Part shown: in pieces, positions 62,816-64,000 of the stretch
Layout of the letters: each line of letters opens with the position of its first letter
Numbering within the stretch: position 1 is the first letter of the stretch
Source of the DNA: Geobacter sp. AOG1
Lineage (GTDB): Bacteria; Desulfobacterota; Desulfuromonadia; Geobacterales; Geobacteraceae
Reading direction: 5' to 3'
Assembly (NCBI RefSeq): GCF_019972315.1
Contig: NZ_BLIZ01000001.1
Coordinates: 2,362,558 to 2,426,557, forward strand
DNA: 64,000 nucleotides
Position numbers and translations under genes: made by a program
The notes under the pieces: generated by a model
What the model was told of the DNA's origin: nothing
Database searches by the model: none
The model's input: the letters and a program-made list of their open reading frames with translations, nothing else

Positions 62816-64000
62816 ATGGAAACTTCGTTCATTAATGAACTGAAAAATATTGTCGGCGAGCAATACACCCTTTTCGACAAGGAGTCGCTGGCAGTCTATG
62901 GCTATGACTCGACGCCTGAACTGGAAAGCCTCCCCGGAGCGGTGGTGCTCCCCGGTACGCCGGGGGAGATCGCCAGGGTCATGGCGCTCTGCCATGACGC
63001 CGGCATCAGTGTCACTCCCCGTGGTTCGGGAACCAATCTTTCCGGCGGCTCCCTTTCGGCCGGCGGGGTGGTCCTCCAGACGAGCCGCCTGAACCGGATC
63101 GTGGAGATCGACGAGGAGAACCTGACCGCCACGGTGGAGACCGGGGTCATTACCAGTGCCCTCCACCGGGACGTGGAAGCGCGGGGACTCTTCTACCCTC
63201 CCGACCCGGGCAGCATGAACATCTCCACCATGGGGGGGAACGTGGCAGAAAACTCGGGCGGGTTGCGGGGGCTCAAGTACGGCGTAACGTCGGACTACGT
63301 TATGGGGCTCACCACGATACTTCCGAATGGCGAACTCCTGAAAACAGGGGGGAAGGCGGTCAAGAACGTGGCGGGCTACAACCTGAACGACCTGCTTGTC
63401 TCGTCGGAGGGGACCCTCGGCATCTTCACCGACGTGATGGTCAGGCTGATTCCCAAGCCCCAGGCGAAGAAAACCATGCTCGTCCATTTCCCCGAGCTGG
63501 AGCAGGCGGCCCTGACCGTCTCCCATATCATCGCTGCCCGGATCATACCGGCGACCCTGGAGTTCCTGGACAAGGTGACGATCAGGTGCGTGGAAGATTA
63601 CGCGAAGGTGGGGTTACCGCTGGACGTGGAGGCGGTGCTGCTTATCGAGGTGGACGGCCACCCGGCGATGGTGGAGGATGATGCCGCGGCCATACGGGCC
63701 ATCTGCGAGAAGCACCGCTGCTCCTTCTTCCAGACTGCCGCCACGGCTGACGAGGCGCTGAAGCTTTCCACCGCCCGGCGGGTGGCCCTCTCCGCCCTGG
63801 CCCGGGTCAAGCCGACCACCATCCTGGAGGACGCCACCGTCCCCCGGAGCTGCATCGCGCCGATGGTGAAGCTGATCCAGGAGACCGCACGGAAATACGA
63901 CCTCACCATCGGCACCTTCGGCCACGCGGGGGATGGCAACCTCCACCCCACCTGCCTGACCGACGAGCGGGACAAGGACGAGATCGCCCGTGCCCATCAG
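62816..64000 (+). CDS. GlcD-type FAD-linked oxidase (D-lactate/glycolate dehydrogenase), truncated by the window edge
   Basis: The first 395 codons are present and the frame is open to the last base. FAD_binding_4 domain: VVLPGTPGEIARVMALCHDA, TPRGSGTNLSGGSLS, DPGSMNISTMGGNVAENSGG, YGVTSDYVMGLT, KNVAGYNLNDLLVSSEGTLG. The FAD-oxidase C-terminal domain has EDATVPRSCIAPMV and GTFGHAGDGNLHPTC, ligands of the active site. With the permease upstream, oxidation of D-lactate (or glycolate) to the keto acid is likely. ATG at 62816 follows GAGG. Confidence 0.88.
   Translation, partial: METSFINELKNIVGEQYTLFDKESLAVYGYDSTPELESLPGAVVLPGTPGEIARVMALCHDAGISVTPRGSGTNLSGGSLSAGGVVLQTSRLNRIVEIDEENLTATVETGVITSALHRDVEARGLFYPPDPGSMNISTMGGNVAENSGGLRGLKYGVTSDYVMGLTTILPNGELLKTGGKAVKNVAGYNLNDLLVSSEGTLGIFTDVMVRLIPKPQAKKTMLVHFPELEQAALTVSHIIAARIIPATLEFLDKVTIRCVEDYAKVGLPLDVEAVLLIEVDGHPAMVEDDAAAIRAICEKHRCSFFQTAATADEALKLSTARRVALSALARVKPTTILEDATVPRSCIAPMVKLIQETARKYDLTIGTFGHAGDGNLHPTCLTDERDKDEIARAHQ

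Overview
The window comes from the chromosome of a Geobacter-like member of the Desulfuromonadales/Geobacterales. Three things suggest this: the gene order secA-argJ-valS-pilD-pilS/pilR-like-pilY1/minor pilins-pilMNOPQ-aroC, which from memory matches the Geobacter sulfurreducens neighbourhood; a GEMM-type cyclic dinucleotide riboswitch in front of pilM; and repeated sigma-54 promoter sequences. No rRNA, tRNA, CRISPR array, prophage or complete insertion sequence was seen. Most of the window is GC-rich. The stretch from about 26.5 to 33.6 kb (pil leader, pilMNOPQ, lipoprotein) is visibly richer in A/T.

Layout. 0-12.5 kb: a hybrid PAS sensor kinase, secA, argJ, a DUF2914 protein, a serine hydrolase, a receiver protein with a long acidic linker, and valS. 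12.5-33.6 kb is a type IV pilus island: prepilin peptidase; an NtrB/NtrC-type two-component pair; a minor-pilin operon in which a DsbC-like isomerase overlaps a giant cysteine-rich PilY1; then a 573-bp leader holding a sigma-54 promoter, a GEMM riboswitch with an overlapping terminator and a separate sigma-70 promoter; then a small HTH gene, pilMNOPQ and an unidentified lipoprotein. 33.7-41.3 kb: shikimate genes aroC-aroK-aroB-aroQ with a TPR protein and a Roadblock protein inserted, then pepP, accB, accC and gcvH.

41.4-50.0 kb: mqnA (futalosine menaquinone pathway), a membrane GGDEF-EAL protein, a Nudix hydrolase, a PxxKW cysteine-rich protein, a phosphohexomutase, nifU-nifS behind an Rrf2/IscR-like operator, and a CBS protein. 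50.1-54.9 kb: a livKHMGF branched-chain amino acid ABC transporter on the minus strand, with a strong sigma-54 promoter and a GTGGCC...GGCCAC upstream site. 55.3-64.0 kb: a UbiD-family decarboxylase and a nitroreductase, then a divergent lactate-oxidation locus: lutC and a LutB-LutA fusion on the minus strand; a lactate permease with an unusual insert and a GlcD-type FAD oxidase, cut by the window edge, on the plus strand.

How it fits together. The pilus island seems to be under layered control. The NtrC-type regulator encoded beside it could act on two candidate sigma-54 promoters, one before the DsbC/PilY1/minor-pilin operon and one before the riboswitch-controlled pilMNOPQ leader. The second input would be a cyclic dinucleotide, possibly 3',3'-cGAMP. 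PilY1 has about 77 cysteines in about a dozen short modules and overlaps the isomerase gene likely needed to fold it. Unusual local structures include in-frame palindromic mini-elements in the LutB-LutA fusion, a ~130-residue helical insert in the lactate permease and a three-copy imperfect palindromic repeat family.
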